From Pseudomonas segetis (GTDB taxonomy: Bacteria; Pseudomonadota; Gammaproteobacteria; Pseudomonadales; Pseudomonadaceae), in the NCBI RefSeq assembly GCF_900188155.1, contig NZ_FZOG01000001.1, positions 767,104 through 831,103 on the forward strand: a DNA stretch of 64,000 nt. The letters run 5' to 3'. The position numbers and the translations under genes were made by a program. The notes beneath the pieces were generated by a model. It saw only the letters and a list, made by a program, of their open reading frames with translations, did not search any database and had not been told where the DNA came from. This document shows positions 61,797-64,000 of the stretch, in pieces. Each line of letters opens with the position of its first letter. Within the stretch, counting starts at the first letter, position 1.

Positions 61797-62687
61797 ATGA
61801 AAACGACTTTAGATGAATTGCAAGCTTATGTGATGGTGGTCGACAGCGGTTCCATCACGGCGGCTGCCGAGCAACTTGAGCAAACCGCTTCGGGCGTGAG
61901 CCGTGCATTGAGCCGGCTCGAGGAAAAACTCGATGTAACCTTGATGCGTAGAACCACGCGGCGCCTGGAAGTTACCGAGGAGGGCATGGTTTTCCTGGCC
62001 CAGGCACGCAAGATCCTGGCATCTGTGGAAGAAGCCGAAGAGCAAATGGCTTTGCGTCGACAGCGCCCGGCCGGGCGTTTGCGAGTCAACGCTGCTGCGC
62101 CTTTTATGTTGCACAGCATAGTGCCGCTGGTGGCGGGGTTTCGTCAGCAGTATCCGGATATTCAGCTTGAGCTCAACAGCAGCGACCAGATCATCGACTT
62201 GCTTGAGCAGCGGACCGATATTGCCATTCGTATCGGTCCTCTGCGTGACTCAACGCTGCATGCACGTCCCCTGGCCACTAGTACCTTGCGTGTCCTGGCC
62301 AGCCCCGGCTATCTGCAGCGCCATGGTGAGCCCAGGTCAGTCGAGGCGCTACATCTGCACAGTCTGCTCGGTTTTACCCAGCCAGAGTCATTGAACCAGT
62401 GGCCGCTACGCTGCGGGCAGGGTAATTCCTATCTGATCAACCCTGGTTTGTCGGCATCAAGTGGTGAGACCTTGCGGCAACTGGCCCTGGCCGATGCCGG
62501 AATAGTGTGCCTGGCAGATTTCATGACCGGGCAGGACCGTAAAGACGGCAGGCTGCAACAGGTACTCAAGTCTTCGACCCTGGAGGTGCGTCAGCCGATC
62601 AATGCGGTTTACTACCGCAATACGGCATTGGCTTCGCGCATTGCCTGCTTTATTGATTACCTGAGCGAGCAAATGCTTGAGCAGTGA
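61797..62687 (+). CDS. LysR-family transcriptional regulator (YafC-like)
   Basis: 296 aa. The N-terminal HTH (about 1-60) reads YVMVVDSGSITAAAEQLEQT then SGVSRALSRLEEKL. A periplasmic-binding-protein-like effector domain follows (about 90-290; LEQRTDIAIRIGPLRDSTL). It is divergent from dkgB across 187 bp and is therefore the likely regulator of that gene and itself; the effector is not known. The intergenic region is AT-rich near the LysR start. Confidence 0.9.
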   Translation: MKTTLDELQAYVMVVDSGSITAAAEQLEQTASGVSRALSRLEEKLDVTLMRRTTRRLEVTEEGMVFLAQARKILASVEEAEEQMALRRQRPAGRLRVNAAAPFMLHSIVPLVAGFRQQYPDIQLELNSSDQIIDLLEQRTDIAIRIGPLRDSTLHARPLATSTLRVLASPGYLQRHGEPRSVEALHLHSLLGFTQPESLNQWPLRCGQGNSYLINPGLSASSGETLRQLALADAGIVCLADFMTGQDRKDGRLQQVLKSSTLEVRQPINAVYYRNTALASRIACFIDYLSEQMLEQ

Positions 62688-62707
62688 GGATCAGATCCAC
62701 AAAAAAA

Positions 62708-62729
62708 CCGGCGCAAGGCCGGTTTTTTT
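62708..62729. terminator. Rho-independent terminator between LysR gene and permease
   Basis: CCGGC (62708-62712), GCAAG loop, GCCGG (62718-62722), seven T; A7 upstream makes it bidirectional for these convergent genes. Confidence 0.9.
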
Positions 62730-62743
62730 GTTTGAACCACAGG

Positions 62744-64000
62744 CTAGACCTGTTCGGTCGGCATGCCGGTCCGGGCATCGCTAGGGTTTGAATGCGGGCT
62801 TGGTGCATCGCTGCCGATGATGGGCACTTCTTCACCCTGGGCATTGAACAGCTTGCCGCTCTTGAAGTAGTCGCCGTCTTCGAGCGCTTCGATGTCTCGG
62901 TAGCGCAGGCTGCGTTCGGTACCGGCCACAAACACTGACTGCTGGTCGGAGTTGCCGGTGGTGAAGTGATTGAACGCCAGGTTGAGCACGATCGCCATGA
63001 TTGCAGCCGAGCTGATGCCCGAGTGGAAGATGGTCGCAAACCAGCTTGGGAAATCATGATAGAAGCTGGGCGCCGCGATTGGGATCATGCCAAAACCGAT
63101 GGAGGTCGCGACGATGATCAGGTTCATGTTGTTGCGGTAGTCGACCTTGGACAGCGTACGGATACCGCTCGCGGCCACGGTGCCGAACAAGACGATGCCA
63201 GCGCCGCCGAGAACCGAGGTCGGTACTGCTGCAATGATCCGGCCCATGACCGGAAGCAGGCCGAGCAACACCAGGAACAGGCCGCCAGTGGCAACCACGT
63301 AGCGGCTTTTGATGCCTGTCACTGCGACCAGGCCGACATTCTGGGCAAAGGCGCTTTGGGTGAACGAACCAAATATGGGGGCCAGCATGCTTGACAGCAT
63401 GTCAGCGCGCAGGCCGTTGCCGAGGCGTTTGGAGTCAACCTTGGTTTCGATGATTTCGCCAACGGCAAGAATGTCCGCGCTGGTTTCGACCAGGGTCACC
63501 ATGATCACGATGCACATCGAGATGATGGCGGCGATGTGGAAGGTCGGCATGCCGAAATGGAACGGGCTGGGCATGGCGACAAAGGCTCCGTCGCCAATGC
63601 GCGAGAAGTCCGCCATGCCGAGGGTCATGGCAATGACGGTGCCGATCACCATCGACAACAGGATCGACAGACGCGAGATGCTTGCGCTGCCAAGCTTGCT
63701 CAGTATCAGCACGCAGACCAGGGTAATCGCGGCCAGGCCGATATTGGCCATGCTGCCGAAGTCGGGTGCGTTACTGTTGCCGCCCATGGCCCAGCGAGCC
63801 GCTACGGGCATCAAGGTCAAGCCGATGGTGGTGATGACAATGCCGGTCACCAATGGCGGAAAGAACTTGGTGATTTTCGAAAATATGGGGGTAATCAACA
63901 ACCCTATAAGTGAGGCCACCACCACGGCGCCTAGCACTGCGGGGATGCCACCCGCGCCGTCGCTGGTGACAATTGCGACCATTGTCGCCACACCCGCGAA
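62744..64000 (-). CDS. NCS2 purine permease (xanthine/urate type), 5' end outside window
   Basis: At least 418 residues of a nucleobase:cation symporter-2. Visible features are FFPPLVTGIVITTIGLTLMP, the Glu-containing LVETSADILAVGEI, and FGSFTQSAFAQNVGLVAVTGI with the QNxGxxxxT motif that marks NCS2 carriers of the xanthine/uric acid group. An ATG at 63991 is open but the expected first two TM helices are missing from it, so the true start lies beyond 64000. About ten TM helices remain, with a soluble acidic C-terminal tail of about 70 residues. Confidence 0.9.
   Translation of the reverse strand, partial: FAGVATMVAIVTSDGAGGIPAVLGAVVVASLIGLLITPIFSKITKFFPPLVTGIVITTIGLTLMPVAARWAMGGNSNAPDFGSMANIGLAAITLVCVLILSKLGSASISRLSILLSMVIGTVIAMTLGMADFSRIGDGAFVAMPSPFHFGMPTFHIAAIISMCIVIMVTLVETSADILAVGEIIETKVDSKRLGNGLRADMLSSMLAPIFGSFTQSAFAQNVGLVAVTGIKSRYVVATGGLFLVLLGLLPVMGRIIAAVPTSVLGGAGIVLFGTVAASGIRTLSKVDYRNNMNLIIVATSIGFGMIPIAAPSFYHDFPSWFATIFHSGISSAAIMAIVLNLAFNHFTTGNSDQQSVFVAGTERSLRYRDIEALEDGDYFKSGKLFNAQGEEVPIIGSDAPSPHSNPSDARTGMPTEQV

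Noticed and set aside
1-64000. tRNA, rRNA, IS elements, prophage or integrase genes
   Set aside because: Read through on both strands; no tRNA-like cloverleaf with CCA-side motifs, transposase or integrase signature was seen.

Overview
The window is a chromosomal segment of a Pseudomonas-type gammaproteobacterium. The evidence is the fused tyrA-aroA gene, the order hisC / tyrA-aroA / cmk / rpsA / ihfB running straight into an LPS locus headed by wzz, WbpL- and WbpM-type genes closing that locus, the N-acetylglutaminylglutamine amide (NAGGN) osmolyte cluster, and a fumC / bolA / trhO / DsbA / ABC run. I see no plasmid, phage, IS, tRNA, rRNA or CRISPR signal. The species cannot be named from sequence alone.

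Layout. 1-6800: core aromatic amino acid, cytidylate, ribosomal S1 and IHF-beta genes. 7094-23632: the O-antigen locus, with wzz, an AT-rich interior (flippase wzx, six pseudaminic acid genes pseB-C-F-G-H-I, an EpsG-like polymerase, a polysialyltransferase-like transferase, an epimerase, a GT4 transferase), then the initiating block (WbpV-like reductase, WbpL, WbpM). 23753-28020: an SDR and a reverse-strand rmlBACD set for dTDP-L-rhamnose. 28253-31238: a CynX-type exporter, a long palindromic repeat array and three small genes. 31345-36832: the NAGGN operon with a divergent MarR regulator. 36880-42545: a second, inverted repeat array, mnmC, polyphosphate:AMP phosphotransferase, a thiolase and a small gene. 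42750-50653: flavodoxin-fold reductase, fumC, DUF2804, DUF2059, bolA, trhO, DsbA-like and an MsbA-like ABC exporter. 50791-56711: hydrolase/OsmC fusion, tyrosine catabolism genes hpd-fahA-maiA without hmgA, and an NSS transporter. 57054-64000: an HBM-type chemoreceptor, DUF457 protein, arfB, dkgB with a LysR gene, and a truncated NCS2 purine permease.

How it works together. The O-antigen locus encodes a Wzx/Wzy-dependent pathway. WbpM and the WbpV-like reductase should make a UDP-6-deoxy-HexNAc that WbpL loads on undecaprenyl phosphate. A GT4 enzyme and a sialyltransferase-fold enzyme, the best candidate pseudaminyltransferase, extend it. Wzx flips, Wzy polymerises and Wzz sets length. Several genes of this locus carry G7-G8 tracts, and wzy begins with an (AT)6 repeat. 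Such tracts are not seen elsewhere in the window and suggest slipped-strand variation of the surface antigen.

Non-coding structure. A 95-96 bp palindromic unit occurs as 7 tandem copies plus a remnant (29467-30165), as 4 inverted copies (36880-37240), as a 109 bp variant (6095-6312), and as decayed fragments (near 1-60 and 59072-59102). Further signals are an intrinsic-terminator-like hairpin in the rpsA leader, an IHF-consensus site before wzz, a PhhR/TyrR-type box before hpd, a FliA-type promoter before the chemoreceptor gene, and inverted repeats inside the NAGGN and tyrosine operons.
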